Assembly: GCA_021776525.1 (NCBI GenBank)
Contig: JAJFFT010000004.1
Location: 594,499 to 658,498, forward strand
Length of the DNA: 64,000 bases
Direction: 5' to 3'
Source of the DNA: Robiginitomaculum sp.
GTDB lineage: Bacteria > Pseudomonadota > Alphaproteobacteria > Caulobacterales > Maricaulaceae
Part shown: positions 57,080 to 64,000 of the stretch, piece after piece
Numbering within the stretch: the stretch's first letter is position 1
How the letters are laid out: every line of letters starts with the position of its first letter
Notes under the pieces: model-generated
Databases searched by the model: none
What the model saw: only the letters and a program-made list of their open reading frames with translations
Told to the model about the DNA's origin: nothing
Position numbers and translations under genes: made by a program

Positions 57080-58752
57080 GTTCTCAAAACAATAAAGATC
57101 GCCTTGTCTTTGTCCCTTTGGGCGGGTCGGGCGAAATCGGCATGAATTTGAACCTCTATGGCTATGGGCCAGAGGGGAAAGAGAAATGGATCATTGTCGA
57201 TCTGGGCGTCACTTTTGGTGATGCCAGCACCCCCGGCGTAGAAGTGATCATGCCGGACCCGGAATTTATTGCGGCGCGGGCCGATGATTTGCTGGGCATT
57301 GTGTTGACCCATGCCCATGAAGACCATATGGGGGCTTTGGCGGCGTTTTGGCCGCAATTGCCCGTGCCGGTTTATGCAACACCCTTTACCATGTACCTGG
57401 TCCGTGACCGGCTGGCCGAGGCCGGATTGCTGGATCAGGTGCCGTTACATGAAGTGCCCTTAAGCGGGCATATCTCTCTTGGACCGTTTGAGATGGAACT
57501 GGTCACCCTGACCCATTCCATCCCCGAGCCCAATGCGCTGCTCATTCGCACACCGGCCGGTCTGGTTTTGCATACGGGAGATTGGAAAATTGACCCTGAT
57601 CCGCTGATCGGGTCGCCCACTGATGCGCAGGCTCTGATGGATGCCGGCGAAGAGGGCATTTTGGCGATGGTCTGCGATTCCACCAATGTCTTCACCGAAG
57701 GCGAGGCCGGGTCCGAGGCCGGGGTGCGCGATGAGTTGATCAAACTGGTTGGCGAGCAAGAGGGCCGGGTGGCTGTGGCTGCCTTTGCGTCAAACGTGGC
57801 ACGTCTGCAAACGGCGGTCGAAGCGGCCGAGCATAATGGCCGCATGGTGTGTCTGGTTGGGCGTTCTATGCACCGGATGATGGGCGCGGCCCGCCATGTG
57901 GGCCTGTTTGCCAATGCCAAACCATTTATTGACGAGGAAGAGGCCGCGGCCTTGCCCAAAAAAGACGTGCTGTATCTGTGCACCGGCAGTCAGGGCGAGC
58001 CACGCGCCGCCCTTTCTCGTATTGCCAGTGGCTCTCATCGCCATGTGAAGCTGTCGCCGGGGGACAGTGTTCTTTTTTCCTCGCGGGTGATTCCTGGCAA
58101 TGAGAAGTCTATTTTTGCCTTGCAAAATGCGTTAGCCAGCGCCGGAGTCAATGTGATCGGCGAAAAAGAGCGCCATATCCATGTCTCAGGCCATCCGTGC
58201 CGCGATGAATTGCGCCAGATGTATGCCTGGGCGCGGCCAAAAATCGCCATTCCCGTACATGGCGAACGCCGCCATTTGATTGAGCACGCCAAACTGGCCC
58301 GGGACTTACAGGTGCCGCACGGTTTTGCGCCGCGCAATGGCGATATGATTATGCTGTCCGATGCCGGGGCGGAATTGGTTGACGAAGTGCCCAACGGGCG
58401 CATTCACCGCGATGGCAATGTGTTGACACGGGCCGATAGCGGCGCTTTGCGGGAGCGTAAAAAACTGGCCTTTGCTGGCGCGATCAGTGTGGCCGTCGCG
58501 GTTGATGATGCGGGCTATATTCATTCCGGGCCAGAGGCCAATTTGTTTGGTATGGCTGAGCCGGCAGGCGGGTTTGACGCGGTTATCGAGACCTTGTGCG
58601 ACGCGGCGCAAAAAGCCATCGAGAATATGCCCAAGCGCTCGCGCGGGGACGAGCGGGCTACTGAAGAAGCCGTTTTGCAGGCCGTGCGCCGTTTGGCGCC
58701 GCGCATTTGGGGCAAACGCCCCCATGTGGATGTGCTGATCCTGCCGTTATAA
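57076..58752 (+). CDS. rnj: Ribonuclease J
   Basis: The 558-residue metallo-beta-lactamase/beta-CASP RNase has [15 protein letters not shown], the HxHxDH zinc site, further His/Asp residues ([11 protein letters not shown] and VCDSTNV) and [12 protein letters not shown] in the beta-CASP part. The C-terminal RNase J domain follows. It acts in rRNA maturation and 5'-3' mRNA decay. The start codon is TTG at 57076, overlapping the coaX stop; no ATG lies nearby in frame. Confidence 0.93.
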   Translation: MSSQNNKDRLVFVPLGGSGEIGMNLNLYGYGPEGKEKWIIVDLGVTFGDASTPGVEVIMPDPEFIAARADDLLGIVLTHAHEDHMGALAAFWPQLPVPVYATPFTMYLVRDRLAEAGLLDQVPLHEVPLSGHISLGPFEMELVTLTHSIPEPNALLIRTPAGLVLHTGDWKIDPDPLIGSPTDAQALMDAGEEGILAMVCDSTNVFTEGEAGSEAGVRDELIKLVGEQEGRVAVAAFASNVARLQTAVEAAEHNGRMVCLVGRSMHRMMGAARHVGLFANAKPFIDEEEAAALPKKDVLYLCTGSQGEPRAALSRIASGSHRHVKLSPGDSVLFSSRVIPGNEKSIFALQNALASAGVNVIGEKERHIHVSGHPCRDELRQMYAWARPKIAIPVHGERRHLIEHAKLARDLQVPHGFAPRNGDMIMLSDAGAELVDEVPNGRIHRDGNVLTRADSGALRERKKLAFAGAISVAVAVDDAGYIHSGPEANLFGMAEPAGGFDAVIETLCDAAQKAIENMPKRSRGDERATEEAVLQAVRRLAPRIWGKRPHVDVLILPL

Positions 58753-58769
58753 TATGATGGAGAGGTGCC

Positions 58770-59192
58770 ATGATTGGCCGATTAAACCATATTGGTATTG
58801 CCACACCCGACGTGGAAAAAGCCGCACAGGTCTGGGCTGCGCTTTATGGGGCAACAAAAACCCATAAAGCCTTTGACATGCCTGAGCAGGGGGTGCGGGT
58901 TAAGTTCGTCGATCTGCCGAATAGCCAGATCGAGCTGATCGAACCCTTGGGCGAGGCGTCTCCACTGGCTTCGTTCTTGGAGAAAAACCCGGCCGGCGGC
59001 CAACACCATGTTTGCTTTGAGGTCGACGATATTATCATTGCCCGTGATGATATGCGCGCCAAGGGCGCGCGCGTGTTGGGCACGGGCGAGCCGCGCATTG
59101 GCGCGCACGGAACGCCAGTCATTTTTGTGCACCCCAAAGATAGCGGCGGTGTTCTGGTTGAGTTGATGCAAACGCACAAGGAGGCGCACTGA
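58770..59192 (+). CDS. mce: Methylmalonyl-CoA epimerase
   Basis: The 140-residue vicinal-oxygen-chelate protein begins GRLNHIGIATPDVEKAAQVW, with the first metal His, and has QQHHVCFEVDDI-like and GVLVELMQ segments that supply the other His and Glu ligands. It interconverts (S)- and (R)-methylmalonyl-CoA and feeds the mutase encoded at 4157-7884. It lies 17 bases after rnj and shares one base with the next gene. Confidence 0.94.
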   Translation: MIGRLNHIGIATPDVEKAAQVWAALYGATKTHKAFDMPEQGVRVKFVDLPNSQIELIEPLGEASPLASFLEKNPAGGQHHVCFEVDDIIIARDDMRAKGARVLGTGEPRIGAHGTPVIFVHPKDSGGVLVELMQTHKEAH

Positions 59193-59467
59193 TGGGTATT
59201 ACAACGGGTATCGTGACATTTATTATTGTCTGGTGGACGTCCTTGTTTTTGGTTCTGCCCTTTGGGATCAAGGGGCAATGGGAAGAGGGCAAGGTCAAAG
59301 ACGGTTCTGAACCGGGCGCACCGGTAAAGCCGCAGATTTTGCGAAAATTTATCATTACCACCGGTATCGCCGCCGTTTTATGGGTCGTGGTTTACGTGAT
59401 TATTGTCACCAACGCGGTGGATCTCATCTCGTTTGACTGGTTGTTTGGCGCGCCAGAGACATCGTAA
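59192..59467 (+). CDS. DUF1467 family small membrane protein
   Basis: The 91-residue protein has two membrane helices (about 5-25 and 55-80) with the family pattern VWWTSLFLVLPFGIKGQWEEG between them. The family is largely alphaproteobacterial and of unknown function. Its ATG shares the last base of the mce stop. Its location between mce and proS is conserved in the group. Confidence 0.88.
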   Translation: MGITTGIVTFIIVWWTSLFLVLPFGIKGQWEEGKVKDGSEPGAPVKPQILRKFIITTGIAAVLWVVVYVIIVTNAVDLISFDWLFGAPETS

Positions 59468-59495
59468 AGGGAAAATAGTTGCATAAAATGATCAT

Positions 59496-59523
59496 TTGAC
59501 AATCAATTTTGCATTCATATCGA
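59496..59523 (+). promoter_or_regulatory. Possible promoter of the candidate small RNA
   Basis: TTGACA (59496-59501) is a perfect -35 hexamer. TATCGA (59518-59523), 16 bases downstream, is a weak -10. It lies in an AT-rich gap upstream of the structured region described next. The -10 overlaps the start of the first hairpin, so the true start site may differ. Confidence 0.35.
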
Positions 59524-59686
59524 GAAATTGGGTAATAAATAGGATTATTTTTTCAATTTCTCTTGCGTGGTCTTTCAACACCTTGCATAATCTGTTTATT
59601 CGGTTGTGCTTGCTCGCACACTGATAATGCTTGATGGCGTTTCCTTCCTAATCGGCCAGAGCTTATGCTCTGGCCGACCTTTTTTT
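59522..59686 (+). ncRNA. Candidate structured small RNA upstream of proS
   Basis: Three stems can be drawn. GAGAAATTG (59522-59530) pairs with CAATTTCTC (59554-59562), with an inner TAAT/ATTA pairing. GCATAATC (59585-59592) pairs with GATAATGC (59623-59630) with one mismatch and encloses TGTGC/GCACA (59605-59609 and 59616-59620). A strong terminator (59652-59686) follows. The 303-base gap holds no supported gene. It may be an independent RNA or the 3' end of the upstream operon. I do not recognise a known family such as 6S or SRP RNA. Confidence 0.4.
59652..59686 (+). terminator. Intrinsic terminator before proS
   Basis: TCGGCCAGAGC and GCTCTGGCCGA form a perfect 11-bp stem with loop TTAT, followed closely by a run of eight or more T residues. 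It ends 84 bases before the proS start and so separates the transcription of the upstream block from proS. Confidence 0.9.
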
Positions 59687-59770
59687 GTGTGATCGCCGCC
59701 TTGTACGTGTGGACAGGGTGAGGCGGGTCAGTCTATCACCACAGAGAATAGTGACTGACAGGAATCTTCG

Positions 59771-61105
59771 ATGCGTCTCTCCCGATATTTTTTGCCAACT
59801 TTGAAAGAAACGCCGTCTGAAGCGCAAATTGCCTCGCACCGTTTGATGCTGCGCGCCGGGATGATCCACCAGGAAGCGGCGGGGATTTATTCCTGGTTGC
59901 CGCTGGGGTTCAAGGTCTTGCAAAATATTGAACAGATCGTTCGCGAAGAGCAAAACCGCGCCGGTGCAATAGAAATGTTGATGCCGACTTTGCAACCGGC
60001 CGAGTTGTGGAAAGAAAGCGGCCGATACGAGGCCTATGGCAAGGAAATGCTGCGCATTACAGATCGCCACAAACGCGAAATGCTGTACGGCCCAACCAAT
60101 GAAGAAATGCTGACGGCAATCTTTCGCACCTATTGCCGGTCTTATAAAGAACTGCCCAAAATCCTTTATCATACCCAATGGAAATTTCGCGATGAAGTGC
60201 GGCCTCGGTTTGGGGTCATGCGCGGCCGCGAGTTTTTGATGAAGGATGCCTATTCTTTTGACATTGACGAGGCTGCGGCGCGCCGCTCCTATAACCGTAT
60301 GTTCATTGCATATCTGAACACATTCTCGCGCATGGGTCTGCAATCCGTGCCAATGCGCGCCGAAACCGGACCGATCGGTGGCGATTTGTCCCATGAATTT
60401 ATTATTCTGGCCGAAACCGGCGAGTCGGCGGTGTATTGCCACAAGGATCTGGTGGATATGCCTTCGCCGGGTCTGGATGTGGACTTTGATGGCGATTTGC
60501 AGGCTTTGGTGGACGAGAGCACGGCGCTTTATGCCGCCACCGAAGACGTGCATGACGAAGAAGCCTTTATGAAAGTGCCTGAGGAAAAACGCCTGAGCGC
60601 ACGGGGCATTGAAGTTGGCCAGGTTTTCTATTTTGGTACCAAATATTCCGAAGCCATGAAGGCCACCGTGACCTTGAAAGGTGGCGGCGAGCAAGCTGTG
60701 CACATGGGCTCTTACGGGGTTGGTGTATCGCGTATTGCCGGAGCCGTTATCGAGGCCAGTCACGACGAAGACGGCATTATCTGGCCGATGGCCATTGCGC
60801 CCTTCAAGGTCGGTATTATCAATCTGCGCCAGGGCGATACAGATACAGACGCCGCGTGTGATCAGGCTCATCAAGTTCTGGAAAATGCCGGTGCGGAACC
60901 GCTTTATGATGATAGTGAAAATCGCGCCGGGGCCAAATTTGCGCGTATGGATATGATCGGTTTGCCCTGGCAGTTGATCATCGGCCCACGCGGCCTGAAA
61001 GATGGCGTGGTCGAGCTGAAAGAGCGGGCCACAGGCGAGCGTCAAACTCTGTCGCTGGATGCTGCGCTAAACCTGCTTGAAAAACAATGCGTGCGTTCTG
61101 AATGA
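59771..61105 (+). CDS. proS: Prolyl-tRNA synthetase, short alphaproteobacterial type
   Basis: The 444-residue class II synthetase has motif 1 ([16 protein letters not shown]), motif 2 ([31 protein letters not shown]) and motif 3 ([13 protein letters not shown]). It lacks the roughly 180-residue editing insert between motifs 2 and 3 found in E. coli ProS, hence its length. The C-terminal anticodon domain is present. The ATG at 59771 follows an AGGAATCTTCG stretch. Its stop overlaps the lolC start by ATGA. Confidence 0.95.
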   Translation: MRLSRYFLPTLKETPSEAQIASHRLMLRAGMIHQEAAGIYSWLPLGFKVLQNIEQIVREEQNRAGAIEMLMPTLQPAELWKESGRYEAYGKEMLRITDRHKREMLYGPTNEEMLTAIFRTYCRSYKELPKILYHTQWKFRDEVRPRFGVMRGREFLMKDAYSFDIDEAAARRSYNRMFIAYLNTFSRMGLQSVPMRAETGPIGGDLSHEFIILAETGESAVYCHKDLVDMPSPGLDVDFDGDLQALVDESTALYAATEDVHDEEAFMKVPEEKRLSARGIEVGQVFYFGTKYSEAMKATVTLKGGGEQAVHMGSYGVGVSRIAGAVIEASHDEDGIIWPMAIAPFKVGIINLRQGDTDTDAACDQAHQVLENAGAEPLYDDSENRAGAKFARMDMIGLPWQLIIGPRGLKDGVVELKERATGERQTLSLDAALNLLEKQCVRSE

Positions 61106-62421
61106 GCGAAGGGTCCTCTCTTTCACGGCGTGGTGCCGCCCCGTTTTCTGCTTTCGAGCGGACCATTGCTTGGCGGTATTTGCGCGCTAAAAAGGCCGAG
61201 GGCGGTGTATCGCTGATCACCACCATTTCGTTTATCGGTATTATGCTGGCCGTGGCGGTAATGATTATTGTGATGTCGGTGATGAACGGCTATCGCAATA
61301 AAATTTTTGAAATCATGATGGGTACACAGGGGCATATTTTTGTCCAGACAACCGGCCTTGACCCGGATCAGGTTGAACCTTTGCGTCAACGGCTTTCGGG
61401 TGTGTCACAGGTGCGTTCGGCGCGTGCCATGGTGGTTGGCCAGGCGGCGGCGCTGTCCAATCGCGGCGGTGATGCATCGCTTTCTGTGGTGTTTGGGATC
61501 AAGCCCGAGGCCCTGCGCCAGATACCACTTGTTGCCGATAAGTTGGTCGCCGGAGATCTGGACCAATTTGGCGAAGGCCGTAATGGCGGCAACCAGATTG
61601 TTATTGGTGCGCAAATGGCGCGCAAGTTTGATGTCACCGTGGGTGATGATCTGAAACTGCTCTCGTTTAGTTCCAGCAATGCCACGCCGTTCGGCTCAGC
61701 GCCGCGATCGAAGCTTTACCGTATCGGGGCCGTTTTCGAAATGGGGCTGGCTGATTATGACGGCGCCTTTATCTATATGCCGCTGCAACAGGCCGAATTG
61801 TTTTTCAGTCGCCATGGCCGGCCTGATTATATTGAAATCCGCGTGGATGATCCGTTTGATACCATGGACACCCGTCTGGACCTTGCCGAGGCCGCCGGCA
61901 TTCCGGTGCTGATTGACGACTGGAAAGATCGCAATCGGACCTATGTGACCGCGCTTAAAGTAGAGCGCACATTGATGCGGATGATCCTTTTGCTGATTGT
62001 TGCCATTGCGGTGATGAACATTATTTCGGGCCTGGTCATGCTGGTCAAAAACAAAGGCCGCGATATTGCCATTTTGCGCACAATGGGGGCCAGCCGCGGT
62101 TCGGCCATGCGTATCTTCATTATGGCCGGCGCAGCAATTGGCGGGTTTGGCACGCTGGCCGGACTGGTTGTTGGTATTTTGTTTGCCATTTATATTGACC
62201 CTATTCAGGACGTTATTCAGTGGGTGTTTGCGATCTTTAATCCGGGCGAACGCCTGTTTGACGCCGAGGTTTACGAGCTGGCGCGCCTGCCGGCCAAGGT
62301 CGAATGGGGCGAAGTTGCGGTGATTGCCGCCTTTGGTTTTCTGATGTCCATTCTGGTGACCTTGCCACCATCATGGCGGGCTTCGCGTCTCGACCCCGTA
62401 GAGGCGCTGCGTTATGAATAA
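61102..62421 (+). CDS. lolC: Lipoprotein-releasing ABC transporter permease (LolC/LolE)
   Basis: The 439-residue permease has an N-terminal helix after [19 protein letters not shown], a large periplasmic MacB-like domain (about 60-280) and three C-terminal helices, including [20 protein letters not shown] and the coupling segment [19 protein letters not shown]. Alphaproteobacteria often have one such permease in place of separate LolC and LolE. It works with LolD, whose gene overlaps it by 8 bases, to release outer-membrane lipoproteins to LolA. Confidence 0.93.
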   Translation: MSEGSSLSRRGAAPFSAFERTIAWRYLRAKKAEGGVSLITTISFIGIMLAVAVMIIVMSVMNGYRNKIFEIMMGTQGHIFVQTTGLDPDQVEPLRQRLSGVSQVRSARAMVVGQAAALSNRGGDASLSVVFGIKPEALRQIPLVADKLVAGDLDQFGEGRNGGNQIVIGAQMARKFDVTVGDDLKLLSFSSSNATPFGSAPRSKLYRIGAVFEMGLADYDGAFIYMPLQQAELFFSRHGRPDYIEIRVDDPFDTMDTRLDLAEAAGIPVLIDDWKDRNRTYVTALKVERTLMRMILLLIVAIAVMNIISGLVMLVKNKGRDIAILRTMGASRGSAMRIFIMAGAAIGGFGTLAGLVVGILFAIYIDPIQDVIQWVFAIFNPGERLFDAEVYELARLPAKVEWGEVAVIAAFGFLMSILVTLPPSWRASRLDPVEALRYE

Positions 62422-63130
62422 TCATTGGGGCAATGCGCAGGACGAGCCGATTTTACAGCTCCAGAACATTAGCCGGCGTTACCCGTCGGGCGATGGTTAT
62501 CTGGAGGTTCTCAGCGGCGTTGATCTGGATATTCACGCAGGTGAGTTTGTTGGACTGATCGGACCGTCTGGCTCCGGTAAATCCACATTGTTGCACGCCG
62601 CCGGACTTCTTGAGAAACCCGATGATGGCGAGGTCTGGATTGAGGGGCAGGAATGCCTGTCCTTGCGCGATCACGAGCGTACAGCCGTGCGTCGTAACGG
62701 CATTGGTTTTGTGTACCAGTTCCACCACCTGCTGCCCGAATTTTCAGCGCTTGATAATGTTGCCATGCCGCTGCGCATTGCCGGTGAAGGCTTGCGTAAA
62801 TCGCGCGCCGAGGCCGAACGTCTGCTCGATATCATGGGGCTATCTGACCGGCTAAAACACCAACCTTCACAATTGTCAGGCGGCGAACAACAACGGGTGG
62901 CTATTGCCCGGGCGCTGGTCAACCGGCCTCGGATATTGCTGGCTGATGAGCCAACCGGCAATCTGGACCCCAATACCTCAGCAGCGGTTTTTCAAAGCCT
63001 GTTTGATCTGGTGCGGATCGAACGCGTCGCGGCTCTGGTGGCAACCCACAATCATGACCTGCAATCTTATATGGACCGGGTCCTGGTTATGCAGGATGGC
63101 AAGACGGTGCGCATAGAGACCACCGACTAG
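62414..63130 (+). CDS. lolD: Lipoprotein-releasing ABC transporter ATP-binding protein
   Basis: The 238-residue ATPase has Walker A GPSGSGKST, the Q-loop FVYQFHHLLPEFSALDNV (a LolD/MacB-type stretch), the signature LSGGEQQR, Walker B ILLADEPTGNLD and the H-loop ATHNHDL. It powers the LolC permease encoded just upstream, overlapping it by 8 bases. Confidence 0.95.
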   Translation: MNNHWGNAQDEPILQLQNISRRYPSGDGYLEVLSGVDLDIHAGEFVGLIGPSGSGKSTLLHAAGLLEKPDDGEVWIEGQECLSLRDHERTAVRRNGIGFVYQFHHLLPEFSALDNVAMPLRIAGEGLRKSRAEAERLLDIMGLSDRLKHQPSQLSGGEQQRVAIARALVNRPRILLADEPTGNLDPNTSAAVFQSLFDLVRIERVAALVATHNHDLQSYMDRVLVMQDGKTVRIETTD

Positions 63131-63251
63131 CCCGCAGGAACCCTGCCAACGGCTTGAAAACGAAAGAAAAAACACAAAGGTAAAAAAGTGCTTGACGATG
63201 AGAACAAAACGTGAAAGAACATTTCATGAACATTATACATGGAGATTAAAA

Positions 63252-63344
63252 ATGCGTGATATTCTCAGAGAAGCAGCTGCCCTTTCTGTTCTTGCCGGCA
63301 TGACATTGCTGGTTGGTGCATGGTCTATGGTTCTCGGCGGCTAA
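63252..63344 (+). CDS. Candidate 30-residue membrane microprotein
   Basis: The ATG at 63252 follows a good ribosome-binding site (GGAGATTAAAA) and opens 30 codons ending in TAA. The peptide has a charged N-terminus (MRDILREA) and a single hydrophobic segment ALSVLAGMTLLVGAWSMVLG. It lies between lolD and dnaE in a 263-base gap. Its hydrophobic pattern and start signal make chance less likely, but no family is recognised. Confidence 0.5.
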   Translation: MRDILREAAALSVLAGMTLLVGAWSMVLGG

Positions 63345-63393
63345 GGAACGCGTTAAGCTGTGTAAGGAATCGCCAATGGGCTAGGGGCCTAAC

Positions 63394-64000
63394 ATGACCG
63401 ACACCGCTGTTTTGCCTTTTGTGCATTTGCGCTGCCGGTCGGCCTATTCCCTGCTTGAAGGGGCCGTCGAGATTAAAGGCTTGCGCGACCTTGCGGTGCG
63501 CCATGACATGCCGGCACTGGCGCTTACCGATATCAATAATCTTTTTGGGGCGCTGGAATTTTCTGAAATCCTTGCCGAAGCCGGTGTGCAACCACTTATT
63601 GGTTTGACGCTGGCACTTGGTCAAGCCAGCACTGGCGGCACGACGACCAACGACATACGTGGCACCATCGCCCTTCTTGCGAGCAGCGAAGAAGGCTATC
63701 GCAATTTGATGGCGCTCAGCTCCATGGCTTTTTTAGAGGTTGAGCCAACTGATCTGCCGCATGTCATGTGGGAAGATGTGCAGGGAAAATCTGCAGGTGT
63801 GATCGCCCTGACGGGCGGCTTTGACGGTATTGCCAATCAACTATTGCATAACGGGCAACAGGCCAAAGCCGAAGAATATCTCGATACATTGCAGGCTACT
63901 TTTGGTGATAATTTGTTCATTGAAATTCAGCGTCATGACCGACCCGAAGAGGCCATGAGCGAGCCGTTTCTTATGGATTGGGCAGACCGTCATGGCATTG
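63394..64000 (+). CDS. dnaE: DNA polymerase III alpha subunit, N-terminal part
   Basis: The frame from ATG 63394 is open to the window end (about 202 residues). It begins with the PHP domain: FVHLRCRSAYSLLEGAVEIK, then MPALALTDINNLFGALEF and PLIGLTLALG. The alpha subunit is the replicative polymerase. In active PHP domains the start is HLHxH and the later motif TDHGNLFG; here they are HLRCR and TDINNLFG, so metal-dependent proofreading by this domain is improbable. The order lolC-lolD-dnaE is conserved in alphaproteobacteria. The remainder lies outside the window. Confidence 0.92.
   Translation, partial: MTDTAVLPFVHLRCRSAYSLLEGAVEIKGLRDLAVRHDMPALALTDINNLFGALEFSEILAEAGVQPLIGLTLALGQASTGGTTTNDIRGTIALLASSEEGYRNLMALSSMAFLEVEPTDLPHVMWEDVQGKSAGVIALTGGFDGIANQLLHNGQQAKAEEYLDTLQATFGDNLFIEIQRHDRPEEAMSEPFLMDWADRHGI

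Noticed and set aside
59470..59770. T-box or other tRNA-sensing leader of proS
   Set aside because: T-boxes are not known in alphaproteobacteria, no T-box sequence is visible, and the terminator lacks an alternative antiterminator pairing that I can see.
59663..61045. A 460-codon open frame on the minus strand opposite proS
   Set aside because: proS explains the region completely, and the antisense frame overlaps the terminator hairpin and resembles no family.

Overview
The window is a gene-dense alphaproteobacterial chromosome segment. The evidence is the clpP-clpX-lon-hup-tRNA-Val block, a 14-gene nuo operon followed by birA-coaX-rnj-mce-DUF1467-proS-lolC-lolD-dnaE, a divK-pleD pair, a two-cysteine-pair extension on DinB, and a NuoE with a long C-terminal extension. 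DivK, PleD and a PopA-like protein point to Caulobacter-type cell-cycle control, so a Caulobacterales/Hyphomonadaceae-like organism is plausible, but the genus cannot be fixed from sequence alone. No rRNA, CRISPR array, insertion sequence or complete prophage was seen.

Layout. 1-12.4 kb: the end of an unknown gene, ruvX, a LOG-family protein, a LysM protein, an Atm1-type ABC exporter, both methylmalonyl-CoA mutase subunits, an isolated endolysin-holin pair of gene-transfer-agent type, L-serine dehydratase, an AhpD-like protein, a sulfurtransferase and a TetR regulator. 12.4-24.2 kb: a lipoprotein amidase, a DUF4910 protein with a methyltransferase, an acyl-CoA racemase-like protein, the PopA-like protein, dinB, divK-pleD, rpmG, an MFS transporter and a broken small cytochrome/lipoprotein gene. 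24.4-31.8 kb: clpP, clpX, an M18 peptidase, lon, hup. 31.8-40.4 kb is more accessory: two tRNAs, a tandem repeat, an exported KatG, a divergent PEP-carboxylase-family protein, and an acyltransferase set between a VWA gene and a broken copy of its 3' end. 40.7-64 kb: the nuo operon and the conserved block down to the start of dnaE.

The genes form a few functional groups. Mutase (4.2-7.9 kb) and epimerase (58.8 kb) complete propionyl-CoA to succinyl-CoA conversion although they lie 51 kb apart. DivK, PleD, the PopA-like protein and ClpXP would act together in regulated proteolysis and c-di-GMP signalling. Complex I is translated from tightly coupled genes, with an extra small membrane protein between nuoE and nuoF.

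The most unusual non-coding signal is a diverged element of about 130 bp present twice (near 12.7 kb and 26.7 kb). In each copy, eight units of consensus TAAGGGNC sit at 10-12 or 21 bp steps, spanning 96 bp or nine DNA turns, and end in a hairpin with a 7-nt loop. Other candidates are a structured RNA before proS, a 30-residue membrane microprotein before dnaE, and a three-copy 46-bp hairpin repeat after tRNA-Val. All calls rest on reading the sequence and on recalled family knowledge; no database search was run.
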